A stretch of DNA of 28,858 nt, taken from assembly GCA_927911475.1 (NCBI GenBank), contig CAKMPP010000144.1:1-28858 (forward strand), written 5' to 3'. The DNA comes from an uncultured Solobacterium sp. GTDB lineage: Bacteria; Bacillota_I; Bacilli_A; Erysipelotrichales; Erysipelotrichaceae. Position 1 is the first letter of the stretch, and every line of letters starts with the position of its first letter. Shown piece by piece: positions 1 to 8,021 of the stretch. The translations under genes and the position numbers were made by a program. The notes under the pieces were generated by a model that was not told the DNA's origin, searched no databases, and saw nothing but the letters and a program-made list of their open reading frames with translations.

Positions 1-300
1 ACATATCTAAGAAATGACCCTGTTTGGAAAAAACGTATTGTCTATTTTGGCCCGATGGGTTGTCGTACAGGTTTCTATTTACTTTGCGAAGGGGATTTAA
101 CTTCGAAGGAAATCGTTCCACTTGTAAAAGGATTATTCGAATTTGTACGTGACTTTGAGGGAGCTATCCCTGGTGCAGAAGCACGTGATTGTGGTAACTA
201 TTTAGACCAGAATTTACCGATGGCAAAGTATCTTGCCAATCGTTATTTAGAGAATACAGTAAAGGAGATTGACGAGGCACACCTCGTGTACGCAGAATGA
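1..300 (+). CDS. luxS: S-ribosylhomocysteine lyase LuxS, 3' end only
   Basis: This is the C-terminal 99 residues of LuxS; the gene starts before the window and the frame is open from base 1. LuxS is a cytosolic metalloenzyme that splits S-ribosylhomocysteine into homocysteine and DPD, the precursor of the AI-2 signal. The visible part carries the family segment GPMGCRTGFY (about residues 18-27 of the fragment) with the conserved cysteine, and the C-terminal ARDCGNY segment. The N-terminal metal-binding HxxEH part lies outside. The stop codon overlaps the mtnN start (ATGA, 297-300), so the two are translationally coupled. The product of MtnN is the substrate of LuxS, which supports the call. 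Confidence 0.95.
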   Translation, partial: TYLRNDPVWKKRIVYFGPMGCRTGFYLLCEGDLTSKEIVPLVKGLFEFVRDFEGAIPGAEARDCGNYLDQNLPMAKYLANRYLENTVKEIDEAHLVYAE

Positions 301-995
301 TGAGAGTAGCTATTATTGGTGCGATGGATGTGGAAGTAACATCGATCAAAGAACGCATGACAATCGATAAGATTGAACAAGTTGGAGATAACACATATTA
401 TTTAGGGAAAATTGGTGATACGGAAGTTGTTGTCGCTAGATGTGGCATTGGTAAAGTAAATGCCGCAATTTGTGCTACAACCATGTGTGTAAAGTATGAT
501 GTTACACATATTCTAAATACAGGTATTGCAGGATCTTTGGATAATCAAATTAATATTGGAGATATCGTTGTTTCGACTGATGCGGTTTATCATGATTTTA
601 GAGTAGAACCATTTGGTTATCCTGTTGGGATGGTACCTGGTAGAAAGACAATCTCTTTTACTGCAGATGAAATTCTGCGTAAGTTGGTTGTTGATAGTAT
701 TCAAAAGGTCGCACCGGAAATTCAAGTCTTTGAGGGACGTGTTGCCAGTGGGGATATCTTTGTAGGACAAAAAGAAAAGAAAGATTGGATTATTTCTAAC
801 TTTGGTGCAAAGTGCTGTGAGATGGAAGGTTGTGCAATTGCGCATGTTGCGACGGACTATCATGTTCCATTTGTAATTGTACGTGCAATCTCTGATAAAG
901 CAGATGAAGAAAGTACGATATCTTATGAGGATTTTGAAGCACAGGCAGCTGAGCATTGTGCAAATCTAGTCTTCCAAGTATTACAGAGTTTATAA
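297..995 (+). CDS. mtnN: 5'-methylthioadenosine/S-adenosylhomocysteine nucleosidase
   Basis: A 232-residue protein, the usual size for MTA/SAH nucleosidase (Pfs). It removes adenine from methylthioadenosine and S-adenosylhomocysteine in the cytosol. Visible family signatures are the N-terminal AIIGAMDVEV with the catalytic-site glutamate, the phosphorylase-like NTGIAGSL segment, CEMEGCAIAHV with the ribose-binding glutamate, and AISDKAD with the catalytic aspartate. The start at 297 overlaps the luxS stop by 4 bp; a second ATG follows at 300. It is the last gene of the luxS-mtnN unit and is followed at once by a terminator. The pairing completes the two-step route from SAH to homocysteine and DPD. 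Confidence 0.96.
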   Translation: MMRVAIIGAMDVEVTSIKERMTIDKIEQVGDNTYYLGKIGDTEVVVARCGIGKVNAAICATTMCVKYDVTHILNTGIAGSLDNQINIGDIVVSTDAVYHDFRVEPFGYPVGMVPGRKTISFTADEILRKLVVDSIQKVAPEIQVFEGRVASGDIFVGQKEKKDWIISNFGAKCCEMEGCAIAHVATDYHVPFVIVRAISDKADEESTISYEDFEAQAAEHCANLVFQVLQSL

Positions 996-1016
996 GCGGG
1001 TACTCCCGCTTTTTTT
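995..1016 (+). terminator. Rho-independent terminator of luxS-mtnN
   Basis: Stem AGCGGG (995-1000), loop TACT, stem CCCGCT (1005-1010), then a run of Ts to 1016. The stem begins on the last base of the mtnN stop codon. Confidence 0.92.
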
Positions 1017-1039
1017 AAAGTGTGATTGATAGATGCGTG

Positions 1040-1045
1040 TATAAT
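1040..1045 (+). promoter_or_regulatory. Possible -10 element (TATAAT) for the nuclease gene
   Basis: A perfect TATAAT lies only 6 bases before the ATG at 1052. No convincing -35 hexamer sits 16-18 bp upstream. If used, the transcript would begin at or next to the start codon. Confidence 0.35.
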
Positions 1046-1051
1046 ACAAGT

Positions 1052-1864
1052 ATGTATAACCAGCAGTCATTTATAAAATATCTATCAATTGGATTATTCC
1101 TTTTGGTATTTGCATATCTAGTAATATGCGTTGCAAAAATGATGTACCATAAGTCTTTTCATCGATATCGTAAACGGATTCTGTCATCACTGCTTTTATT
1201 AGTATTATCAGCAGTGATGATATGGGAAGCATTCTTTTCTGCGATTCCAGTGAATCGTGATACATCATTTTTATTGTCGGATATTCCAGCATATACGTCA
1301 TTGCCATACGTAGAAGTGAATCATAATATCCCATTCTTTACAGAAGAAGATTTAAAGAGTGATGAATATGAATCGTATAGTGAATTGGATTATCTTGGTC
1401 GCTGTGGTCCAGCGATGGCAATGATTGGCATTGATATAATGCCAACAAAGAATCGCGAGTCGATATCGATGGTAAAACCAACTGGTTGGCATTTAGCCAA
1501 GTATGATTTCATCGATGGAAAATATTTGTATAATCGTTGCCACTTGATTGCGTATGAGTTAAGTGGTGAAAATGCAAATGTGCAAAATTTGATTACTGGT
1601 ACTCGATATATGAATGTGGAAGGAATGCAGCCGTTTGAGGATAAGACAGCATGGTATATCTTACGAACGGGAAACCATGTGCTATATCGATGTACACCTA
1701 TCTTTGAAGGGGATAATCTAGTGGCAACAGGTGTGTTAATTGAAGCACGCTCGATAGAGGATGGTGGAGAAGGTATCTGCTTCAATGTATTCTGTTATAA
1801 TGTACAGCCAAATATAAAAATCGATTATCATACTGGTGATCATCAACTAATTATGCAGGATTAA
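1052..1864 (+). CDS. Membrane-anchored DNA/RNA non-specific endonuclease
   Basis: A 270-residue protein if read from the ATG at 1052; a GTG at 1022 would add 10 residues but lies upstream of the TATAAT box. Two hydrophobic segments come first (roughly residues 10-32 and 44-66), so it is probably membrane-anchored with the catalytic part outside. The C-terminal half matches the EndA/NucA-type non-specific nuclease family: YLYNRCHLIAYELSGENAN followed by NLITGTRYMNVEGMQPFE, with the histidine of the DRGH-type motif and downstream asparagines of the active site. The motif reads NRCH instead of DRGH, a variant I recall from many Bacillota homologues. Likely role is extracellular nucleic-acid breakdown or DNA uptake; the choice between them is open. 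No Shine-Dalgarno sequence precedes the chosen start. Confidence 0.82.
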   Translation: MYNQQSFIKYLSIGLFLLVFAYLVICVAKMMYHKSFHRYRKRILSSLLLLVLSAVMIWEAFFSAIPVNRDTSFLLSDIPAYTSLPYVEVNHNIPFFTEEDLKSDEYESYSELDYLGRCGPAMAMIGIDIMPTKNRESISMVKPTGWHLAKYDFIDGKYLYNRCHLIAYELSGENANVQNLITGTRYMNVEGMQPFEDKTAWYILRTGNHVLYRCTPIFEGDNLVATGVLIEARSIEDGGEGICFNVFCYNVQPNIKIDYHTGDHQLIMQD

Positions 1865-1910
1865 TTTATGTAAAAAGAATAAATGGATACCAAAAGTATC
1901 AAGAATTATG

Positions 1911-1916
1911 TATAAT
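1911..1916 (+). promoter_or_regulatory. Possible -10 element upstream of the FMN-binding lipoprotein
   Basis: TATAAT about 27 bp before the preferred start at 1943, preceded directly by TG. The -35 region is weak, so the promoter call is tentative. Confidence 0.4.
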
Positions 1917-1942
1917 ACATTTGACTAAAGGAGAAAATGAAC

Positions 1943-2281
1943 ATGAAATTAGTTAAGAGCATTTTAGCAGCAGCTACAATCCTTTCATTAGCAGGTTGCG
2001 GATCAAAGGCTATTTACAAAGCCGGTACATATGAAGCAACAGCTGAAGGACGTAATGGCGACGTTACAGTTGCAGTTACAGTTTCAGATTCAAAGATTGA
2101 AAAGGTAGAAGTTAAGGAACACAAGGAAACAGCTGGTATCGCTGATGGCGCTTTAGATGAAGTTCCAGCAGCTATCGTTAAGCAGAACAAGGCTGAAGTA
2201 GACACAGTTTCTGGTGCTACACTTACTTCTAAAGCAATCATTGAAGCAACTAAGGAAGCTTTAAAGAAGGCAGCTAAGTAA
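1943..2281 (+). CDS. FMN-binding domain lipoprotein
   Basis: A 112-residue secreted lipoprotein. The signal peptide ends in a lipobox (LSLAGC, Cys at about residue 19 from the 1943 start). The rest is a single FMN_bind domain ending in DTVSGATLTSKAI, which fits the D-x-x-S-G-A-T-x-T motif where ApbE-type flavin transferases attach FMN to a threonine. This suggests a flavinylated electron carrier on the outer face of the membrane, as in NqrC/RnfG and PplA-like proteins. The AAAGGAG at 1927-1933 lies 9 nt before ATG 1943 but only 3 nt before ATG 1937, so I prefer 1943. It stands alone between a promoter and a terminator; no apbE or electron-transfer partner is in the window. Confidence 0.85.
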   Translation: MKLVKSILAAATILSLAGCGSKAIYKAGTYEATAEGRNGDVTVAVTVSDSKIEKVEVKEHKETAGIADGALDEVPAAIVKQNKAEVDTVSGATLTSKAIIEATKEALKKAAK

Positions 2282-2286
2282 TTAAA

Positions 2287-2312
2287 AAGAGGGCAATTTG
2301 CCTTCTTTTTTT
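2287..2312 (+). terminator. Terminator of the FMN-binding lipoprotein gene
   Basis: Stem AAGAGGGC (2287-2294) with GCCTTCTT (2300-2307, one G-U pair), loop AATTT, followed by Ts to 2312. Confidence 0.88.
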
Positions 2313-2384
2313 GTAAAAATAAACAATTTCCTATCAAAAATGCGAAAAACATGCATAAATAAACACTTTTTTAAGATTCAAAGG

Positions 2385-2412
2385 TTGAAAATACATAAAA
2401 ATCAATTACAAT
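2385..2412 (+). promoter_or_regulatory. Sigma-A-type promoter of the HU gene
   Basis: TTGAAA (2385-2390), 16-bp spacer, TACAAT (2407-2412), about 30 bp upstream of the HU start. Confidence 0.65.
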
Positions 2413-2443
2413 AAAATTATCAAAATAAAAGGAGGCCATAAGC

Positions 2444-2734
2444 ATGGCAACAGTAAAAGTCGTTACAAAGAAGACATTAGCAGATGATTTAGCAGAAAAA
2501 TACGGTTTAACAAAGAAGGCTGCTGGAGAAGCAGTTAATTACGTATTTGATGAAATCGCTACAACAATCAAGAAGGGTGGCGAAGTTTCATTAAATGGCT
2601 TTGGTAAGTTCACAGTAGTTAAGAAGAAGGCTCGCACTGGTTTAAACCCAGCTACAGGCGAAAAGATTAAGATTAAGGCTACTAAGGCTCCAAAGTTCAA
2701 GGCTAGCAAGACTTTAAAGGATTTAGTTAAGTAA
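2444..2734 (+). CDS. hup: HU family DNA-binding protein
   Basis: A 96-residue basic protein, slightly longer than the usual 90. It has the HU/IHF layout: N-terminal helices (TKKTLADDLAEKYGLTKKAA), the GEVSLNGFGKFTV segment (about residues 46-58), and the DNA-grasping arm RTGLNPATGEKIKI (about 64-77). It acts as a nucleoid-associated dimer that bends DNA. A strong AAAGGAGG ribosome binding site lies at 2428-2435, and codon use is heavily biased to AAG, TTA and GCT as expected for a highly expressed gene. It is a single-gene unit with its own promoter and terminator. Confidence 0.96.
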   Translation: MATVKVVTKKTLADDLAEKYGLTKKAAGEAVNYVFDEIATTIKKGGEVSLNGFGKFTVVKKKARTGLNPATGEKIKIKATKAPKFKASKTLKDLVK

Positions 2735-2740
2735 TTTTAT

Positions 2741-2763
2741 GAGCGGGATAACCGCTCTTTTTT
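2741..2763 (+). terminator. Terminator of the HU gene
   Basis: Stem GAGCGG (2741-2746) with CCGCTC (2752-2757), loop GATAA, then six Ts. Confidence 0.92.
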
Positions 2764-2777
2764 AATGCTTATAGATA

Positions 2778-2812
2778 AAAGAAAAACCTGTGTAGTTAAT
2801 TACTACAGGTTT
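2778..2812 (-). terminator. Terminator of glgP-ppiB
   Basis: Read on the minus strand: AAACCTGTAGT, 5-base loop, ACTACACAGGTTT (a 2-base bulge), then a TTTTTCTTTT tail. It lies directly after the ppiB stop and faces the HU terminator. Confidence 0.82.
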
Positions 2813-3288
2813 CATTGATTAAGCGATGTAGCACGCTTGATAATAACTGGAGTTGTTGGTTTATCACGGAAGTCTGTTGGAGTATTTGCAATCTCATCAA
2901 CTACTTCTAAACCTTCTACAACATGTCCAAATGCAGCGTAGTTTCCATCTAAGTGTGGAGCATCTGCATGCATGATGAAGAACTGGGAACTTGCGGAGTT
3001 TGGATCCATTGAGCGAGCCATGGAAATAACACCACGAGTGTGCTTGATAGGATTGTTAAATCCATTTGATGCAAACTCACCAACGATGTTTTCCTTGGAA
3101 CCACCTGTTCCATTTCCAATAGGATCACCACCTTGGATCATGAATCCAGGGATGATGCGGTGGAATGATAATCCATCATAGAAACCTTCACTAACAAGTT
3201 TGTTGAAGTTCGCAACAGTCTTTGGAGCAGCTGTTTCATCGAGTTCTAACTTGATGACTTTGCCGTTATTCATTTCGATTACGATCAT
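2812..3288 (-). CDS. ppiB: Cyclophilin-type peptidyl-prolyl cis-trans isomerase
   Basis: A 158-residue single-domain cytosolic cyclophilin with no signal peptide. The family's core motifs are present: YDGLSFHRIIPGFMIQGGD (catalytic arginine in FHR), SMARSMDPNSASSQFFI, and LDGNYAAFGHVVEGLEVVD. It speeds cis-trans isomerisation of prolyl peptide bonds during folding. It lies 9 bp after glgP, and its TAGGAGG ribosome binding site (3294-3300 on the plus strand) includes the glgP stop codon, so the two form one transcript. There is no obvious functional link to glycogen metabolism. Confidence 0.95.
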   Translation of the reverse strand: MIVIEMNNGKVIKLELDETAAPKTVANFNKLVSEGFYDGLSFHRIIPGFMIQGGDPIGNGTGGSKENIVGEFASNGFNNPIKHTRGVISMARSMDPNSASSQFFIMHADAPHLDGNYAAFGHVVEGLEVVDEIANTPTDFRDKPTTPVIIKRATSLNQ

Positions 3289-3297
3289 GATAACCTC

Positions 3298-5556
3298 CTA
3301 CTTTAAGTGCCAGATATCGCGGTTGTAGTCTAAGATTGTACGATCGCTTGAGAAGAATCCACTCTTAGCAATATTTACTAATGACTTCTTCTTCCATGAA
3401 AGACGATTTTCGTAGTCAGCTAATACACGATCCTTTACTCTGCAGTATTCTTCAAGGTCAAGTAATGTCATAAACCAGTCCTTGTTGATTAAGTTATCAC
3501 GTAAGTCAGATAACATCTGCTTATCGCCTAACTTAATAAGTTCTGGACTTGTGATGAAGTCTACACATGCATGAATGAGCTGACTGTTGTTGTAGAAATC
3601 TGCTGCGTGGTAACCACTTGTTTCGTAAAGTTTGATTACATCATCAGATGAACGTCCGAATGTATAGATGTTATCTTTACCTACTAATTCGCCGATCTCA
3701 ACGTTAGCACCGTCATTTGTACCTAATGTGATAGCACCATTTAACATGAACTTCATGTTACCTGTACCGGAAGCTTCCTTAGAAGCTAGAGAAATCTGTT
3801 CTGAGATATCACATGCAGGAATAACTGTTTCTGCCTTTGTTACGTTATAGTTTTGTAACATAACAACCTTGAGATATGGACTAACTTCTGGATCGTTCTT
3901 AATTAAGTCTTGTAAGCAAATAATCAAGTGAATGATATTCTTTGCCATGATGTATGCAGGTGCTGCTTTTGCTCCAAAGATTACAGTAATAGGACGCGCT
4001 GGCTTTTGACCTGCCTTGATCTGTAGGTACTTATAGATTACCCATAATGCGTTCATCTGTTGACGCTTGTACTCATGAAGACGTTTTACTTGGATATCGA
4101 AGATAGAACTTGGATTGATTTCAATTCCTTCTTCCTTCTTAATCATATCCGCAAGGCGAACCTTGTTTGTGTACTTAATATCATCTAACTGCTGTAGTAC
4201 TGCTGTATCGTTAATATACTTTAATAAGTCTTCTAACTTACTAGCATCTTTACGCCATGCATCACCGATTAATGTATCGATGTAATTTGCAAGATCTGGG
4301 TTGCAATGCATGATCCATCTGCGGAATGTGATACCGTTTGTCTTGTTGTTAAACTTAGAGTGGTAAATGTTATAGAATGGCTTTAATTCTTGGTGTTTTA
4401 GAATTTCTGTATGAAGTGCTGCTACACCATTGATGGAATTGCTGAAATGCATGTCCATTCTTGCCATGTGTACACGGTGACTATCATCGATGATTGTTAA
4501 CTCCTTATCACCCTTGAAGGCGATATTTACGGCATAATCTAATCCACCGATAATTGGAACAAGCTGTGGTACAACTTCCTGTAGATAATCTAGAGGCCAC
4601 TTTTCTAGCGCTTCGGCAAGAATTGTGTGGTTTGTGTATGCACATGTATTAGCGACAATATCTGCTGCTCTACGGAATGTAATACCTTCATTCATCAATA
4701 AACGAATTAACTCAGGAATTACCATAGAAGGGTGAGTATCATTGATCTGGATAGAAACATGCTTATCTAAATCGTTGAGGCTGTGTCCCTTTTCTTTTTC
4801 TTCCTTGATAATCAATTGAGCAGCGTTACTTACCATGAAGTACTGTTGGTAAATACGTAATAACTGACCGTCTTTATCACTATCATCTGGATAGAGGAAT
4901 AGTGTTAAGTTCTTATCGATATTCTTCTTATCGAACTTTGTACCATCGTGAACGATACATTCATCAACAGTATCTAAATCGAATAAGTGTAATGTATTCT
5001 TGTTTGTCTTATATCCGATGATATCTAAGTCATACATATGTGAGTAGTATGTCTTGCCAGCAAGTTCAACTGGGAAGGATACATCAGTATCACGTAATAC
5101 TGTAGAACCATATAACCATTCATCTGGAATTTCGTGTTGCTTTCTGTCCTTGAATTCCTGACGGAATAAACCAAGGTGGTAATTTAAACCGATACCATCA
5201 CCTTGTAAGTTTAATGTAGCGATGGAATCTAAGAAGCAGGCAGCTAAACGACCTAGACCACCATTACCAAGTGAAGGTTCTTTTTCAAAACTTTCTACTG
5301 TGCGGATGGATTTGCCGTTTTTAGATAATAACTTTGCTAATTCATCGTATAGACCTAAGTTAATTAAGTTCTTACCTAACTGCTTACCGATGAGGAATTC
5401 TGCACTGATGTAGTACAACTTCTTTTCACCTGTAATCTTTTTAACTCGATCTTGTTCTTCCTTTACGATAGCAACAATCGCATCATAAAGTTCTCTGTCA
5501 GTGGCATTTTTAATCTGCTTTTTCAAGCTTGACTCAAGTTTTTTCTCTAATGTCAT
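3298..5556 (-). CDS. glgP: Glycogen/maltodextrin phosphorylase
   Basis: A 752-residue GT35 alpha-glucan phosphorylase, at the short end for the family (about 750-840). It cuts alpha-1,4-glucans with phosphate to give glucose-1-phosphate, using PLP. Visible motifs are EPSLGNGGLGRLAACFLDS near the N-terminus and EASGTGNMKFMLNGA with the PLP-binding lysine at residue 602, then GTNDGANVEI. The ATG at 5554-5556 follows AAAGGAGAT with good spacing; an open frame runs 13 codons further upstream but has no ribosome binding site. It is divergent from malQ, a partner enzyme in maltodextrin breakdown, and shares a palindrome-bearing promoter region with it. Transcription continues into ppiB. Confidence 0.96.
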   Translation of the reverse strand: MTLEKKLESSLKKQIKNATDRELYDAIVAIVKEEQDRVKKITGEKKLYYISAEFLIGKQLGKNLINLGLYDELAKLLSKNGKSIRTVESFEKEPSLGNGGLGRLAACFLDSIATLNLQGDGIGLNYHLGLFRQEFKDRKQHEIPDEWLYGSTVLRDTDVSFPVELAGKTYYSHMYDLDIIGYKTNKNTLHLFDLDTVDECIVHDGTKFDKKNIDKNLTLFLYPDDSDKDGQLLRIYQQYFMVSNAAQLIIKEEKEKGHSLNDLDKHVSIQINDTHPSMVIPELIRLLMNEGITFRRAADIVANTCAYTNHTILAEALEKWPLDYLQEVVPQLVPIIGGLDYAVNIAFKGDKELTIIDDSHRVHMARMDMHFSNSINGVAALHTEILKHQELKPFYNIYHSKFNNKTNGITFRRWIMHCNPDLANYIDTLIGDAWRKDASKLEDLLKYINDTAVLQQLDDIKYTNKVRLADMIKKEEGIEINPSSIFDIQVKRLHEYKRQQMNALWVIYKYLQIKAGQKPARPITVIFGAKAAPAYIMAKNIIHLIICLQDLIKNDPEVSPYLKVVMLQNYNVTKAETVIPACDISEQISLASKEASGTGNMKFMLNGAITLGTNDGANVEIGELVGKDNIYTFGRSSDDVIKLYETSGYHAADFYNNSQLIHACVDFITSPELIKLGDKQMLSDLRDNLINKDWFMTLLDLEEYCRVKDRVLADYENRLSWKKKSLVNIAKSGFFSSDRTILDYNRDIWHLK

Positions 5557-5594
5557 GAGTATCTCCTTTATTAAAATAATTAAGATCATAGACA

Positions 5595-5622
5595 ACTATA
5601 CCATAAATGAGAAAAAAGTGAA
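5595..5622 (-). promoter_or_regulatory. Probable glgP promoter
   Basis: On the minus strand TTCACT (5617-5622), 16-bp spacer, TATAGT (5595-5600), about 40 bp before the glgP start. The -35 lies inside the palindrome at 5616-5634. Confidence 0.5.
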
Positions 5623-5634
5623 TTCCATTCACTT
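5616..5634. promoter_or_regulatory. Perfect palindrome between glgP and malQ, candidate operator
   Basis: AAGTGAAT-TCC-ATTCACTT, 8-bp arms with a 3-bp centre. It covers the -35 of glgP on one strand and touches a TTGACA (5633-5638) facing malQ. It does not resemble the CG-centred cre or LacI-type operators found at the mal locus in this window, so another regulator is likely. Confidence 0.6.
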
Positions 5635-5688
5635 GACATGGAAAAATATTACATCATGGGTTAATATTTAAATTGAAAGCGGAGTTAA

Positions 5689-7152
5689 ATGAATAGTAAT
5701 ATGAGAAAAGCAGGAATTTTAATGCCAGTCGCATCTCTGCCTGGCCGCCACGGATGTGGTACTTTTGGAAAAGAAGCATATGATTTTGTAAAGATGATAC
5801 ACCAGTCGGGTCTAGGAATTTGGCAGTTGTTGCCATTAAACCCTTTAGGATATGGAAATTCACCTTATCAGCCGTATTCATCTTATGCGGTTGATGAGCT
5901 CTATATATCATTAGATGTTTTAGCACAACAAGGTTTATTAGAGAAGGTGCCTTCCTATCATCGTAATGATGATGCGATTCAGTATGAGGACGTTCGCCAG
6001 TATCATGATAAGTACTTGCGTCTTGCCTATCAGAAGTTTGAAAAGGACGAGGCATATAAATCTTTTATTAAGAAACCTTGGGTAAAAGAGTATGCAATCT
6101 TTAAAACTTTTAAAGTTGCGAATCACTTAAGACCTTGGATTGAGTGGGATAAGGACCAGAAAGATTATCCAATCAATCAGACATTAGACTTATCAAAGTA
6201 TGATGACGAAATTGCATACCAGATGTTCTTGCAGTTTGTATTGTACCAACAGTGGCATGCACTGAAAAAGTATGCAAATAGTTTAGGGATTCAGATGGTG
6301 GGTGATATCCCATTCTATGTAGGACTAGATTCTGCAGATGTTTGGGCACACCGTGAAAACTTCTTATTAGATCAAGATGGTAGACCAACATTTATCGCTG
6401 GTGTTCCACCTGATTACTTTTCAGCGACAGGACAAAGATGGGGCAATCCTATCTATGACTGGGACTTTATGAAGAAGGATCAATTCACATTCTGGATTGA
6501 GCGTATGGCATACATGGGAGAGATGTTTGACGTTGTTAGAGTCGATCACTTCCGTGCCTTTGATACATATTGGAAGATCCCGGCAGATTGTCCAACCGCA
6601 ATTGAAGGTGAGTGGATTGAAGCACCTGGTTATGAGTTGTTTGATACATTATTCAAACAATATCCAAACCTTACTATCATTGCGGAAGATTTAGGAGATT
6701 TACGCCCAGAAGTATTGGAATTAAGAGATCACTATCAGTTTAGAGGTATGCGTATTGTTCAGTTTACATTTGACCCTGAGGGCATGGAAGAAGATAAAAA
6801 GCATCTTCTGGTATATACTGGGACTCATGACAACGATACGACATATTCATGGTATTGCAAACAACCTGCTTCTTTAAGAAGAAAGATGCGTCAATACCTA
6901 TGGAAACACGGATATCGCAAGCATAGCTTTGTCGATGATGTGATTGACTATTCGTTGGATAGTAATGCGGACATGGTAATTATTCCGATGTCAGACTGGA
7001 TCCATGCTGGAAGCCAAGCACGCTTAAACATGCCTGGTAGCGTAGGTGCTCCAAACTGGATGTGGCGAATGAAAGATTTACGCGCATTTGCGAAACGTAT
7101 CAAACAAATGAGGTCAGACTTAGTGCGAGCTGATCGTATCAATCACGACTAA
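5689..7152 (+). CDS. malQ: 4-alpha-glucanotransferase (amylomaltase)
   Basis: A 487-residue GH77 enzyme of normal length. It disproportionates maltodextrins in the cytosol, releasing glucose and making longer chains for the phosphorylase. Family motifs: LPLNPLGYGNSPYQPYSSYA near residue 50, VVRVDHFRAFD with the nucleophile Asp286, IIAEDLGD with the acid/base Glu333, and TGTHDNDTTYSW with Asp381. A GGAG (5680-5683) precedes the start. It diverges from glgP and is followed 14 bp later by uppP, probably on the same transcript. A TTGACA at 5633-5638 could be its -35, but I see no well-placed -10. Confidence 0.96.
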   Translation: MNSNMRKAGILMPVASLPGRHGCGTFGKEAYDFVKMIHQSGLGIWQLLPLNPLGYGNSPYQPYSSYAVDELYISLDVLAQQGLLEKVPSYHRNDDAIQYEDVRQYHDKYLRLAYQKFEKDEAYKSFIKKPWVKEYAIFKTFKVANHLRPWIEWDKDQKDYPINQTLDLSKYDDEIAYQMFLQFVLYQQWHALKKYANSLGIQMVGDIPFYVGLDSADVWAHRENFLLDQDGRPTFIAGVPPDYFSATGQRWGNPIYDWDFMKKDQFTFWIERMAYMGEMFDVVRVDHFRAFDTYWKIPADCPTAIEGEWIEAPGYELFDTLFKQYPNLTIIAEDLGDLRPEVLELRDHYQFRGMRIVQFTFDPEGMEEDKKHLLVYTGTHDNDTTYSWYCKQPASLRRKMRQYLWKHGYRKHSFVDDVIDYSLDSNADMVIIPMSDWIHAGSQARLNMPGSVGAPNWMWRMKDLRAFAKRIKQMRSDLVRADRINHD

Positions 7153-7166
7153 GAAGGTTAACAAAA

Positions 7167-8009
7167 ATGGATATTATCTTAAATATTATTAAATCTGTAA
7201 TTTTTGGAATTGTACAGGGTGTGACGGAGTTTCTACCTATCAGTTCAACAGGTCATTTAATTTTATTACAGACGTTTATGCCTTTGAATGTCTTTACCGA
7301 TCCTGCAAAAAACAAAGCCTTCTGGGATGTATACAAGGTCGTGATTCAGTTCGGCAGTATTTTGTCTGTACTGTTGTTGTATTGGAAGCGTTTATGCCCA
7401 CTTGGCAAAAACGTATCAGAGCCAAAGAAAAAGAATATCTACCACACATGGCTAATGGTTATCGTGGCATCCATTCCATTAGTAGCAGGAATGTTACTGA
7501 ATGATTGGATTGACAATGTGATGAGTGCACCATATATCATCGGTATTACTTTGATTCTCTATGGTATCTTGTTTCTATGGATGGAGAATAGAGAAAAGAA
7601 GTTTACAGTTGAACATGTCAGTCAAATCACACCTAAGAAAGCCTTCGGTGTTGGTATGTTCCAGATTTTGGCTTTGGTTCCAGGAACTAGTCGTTCTGGT
7701 AGTACAATCTTTGGTGCAACTTTATTAGGATTTAATCGTGCAACAGCTGCAGAGTTCTCATTCTTTATGGCAATTCCAGCAATGTTTGGCGCAAGCCTTT
7801 TAAAGATTATCAAAGCAGACTTCTCATTCGGCTTTTGGCCACTCATGATTTTACTCATAGGTACAGTGGTTTCCTTTATCGTTTCAATTATTGCGATTCG
7901 TACCTTAATGAACTACATTCGTAAGAATGACTTCAAGGTATTTGGCGTATATCGTATTATTCTCGGAATTATCGTCCTGATTCTCTGCATTACACGCTTT
8001 ATAGCATAG
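7167..8009 (+). CDS. uppP: Undecaprenyl-diphosphatase UppP (BacA)
   Basis: A 280-residue polytopic membrane protein. UppP removes phosphate from undecaprenyl diphosphate to recycle the lipid carrier for peptidoglycan and other wall polymers; overproduction is known to raise bacitracin resistance. The two family signatures are present: EFLPISSTGHL (about residues 21-31) and PGTSRSGSTI (about 171-180), with hydrophobic helices across the length. It lies 14 bp after malQ and 12 bp before the ccdA fusion gene, so it is probably transcribed with both even though the functions are unrelated. Confidence 0.96.
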   Translation: MDIILNIIKSVIFGIVQGVTEFLPISSTGHLILLQTFMPLNVFTDPAKNKAFWDVYKVVIQFGSILSVLLLYWKRLCPLGKNVSEPKKKNIYHTWLMVIVASIPLVAGMLLNDWIDNVMSAPYIIGITLILYGILFLWMENREKKFTVEHVSQITPKKAFGVGMFQILALVPGTSRSGSTIFGATLLGFNRATAAEFSFFMAIPAMFGASLLKIIKADFSFGFWPLMILLIGTVVSFIVSIIAIRTLMNYIRKNDFKVFGVYRIILGIIVLILCITRFIA

Positions 8010-8021
8010 AACGGCGGTATT

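Noticed and set aside
513..956. Open frame of 147 codons opposite mtnN
   Set aside because: It is antisense to a clear, complete mtnN gene and shows cysteine/arginine-rich, non-protein-like composition.
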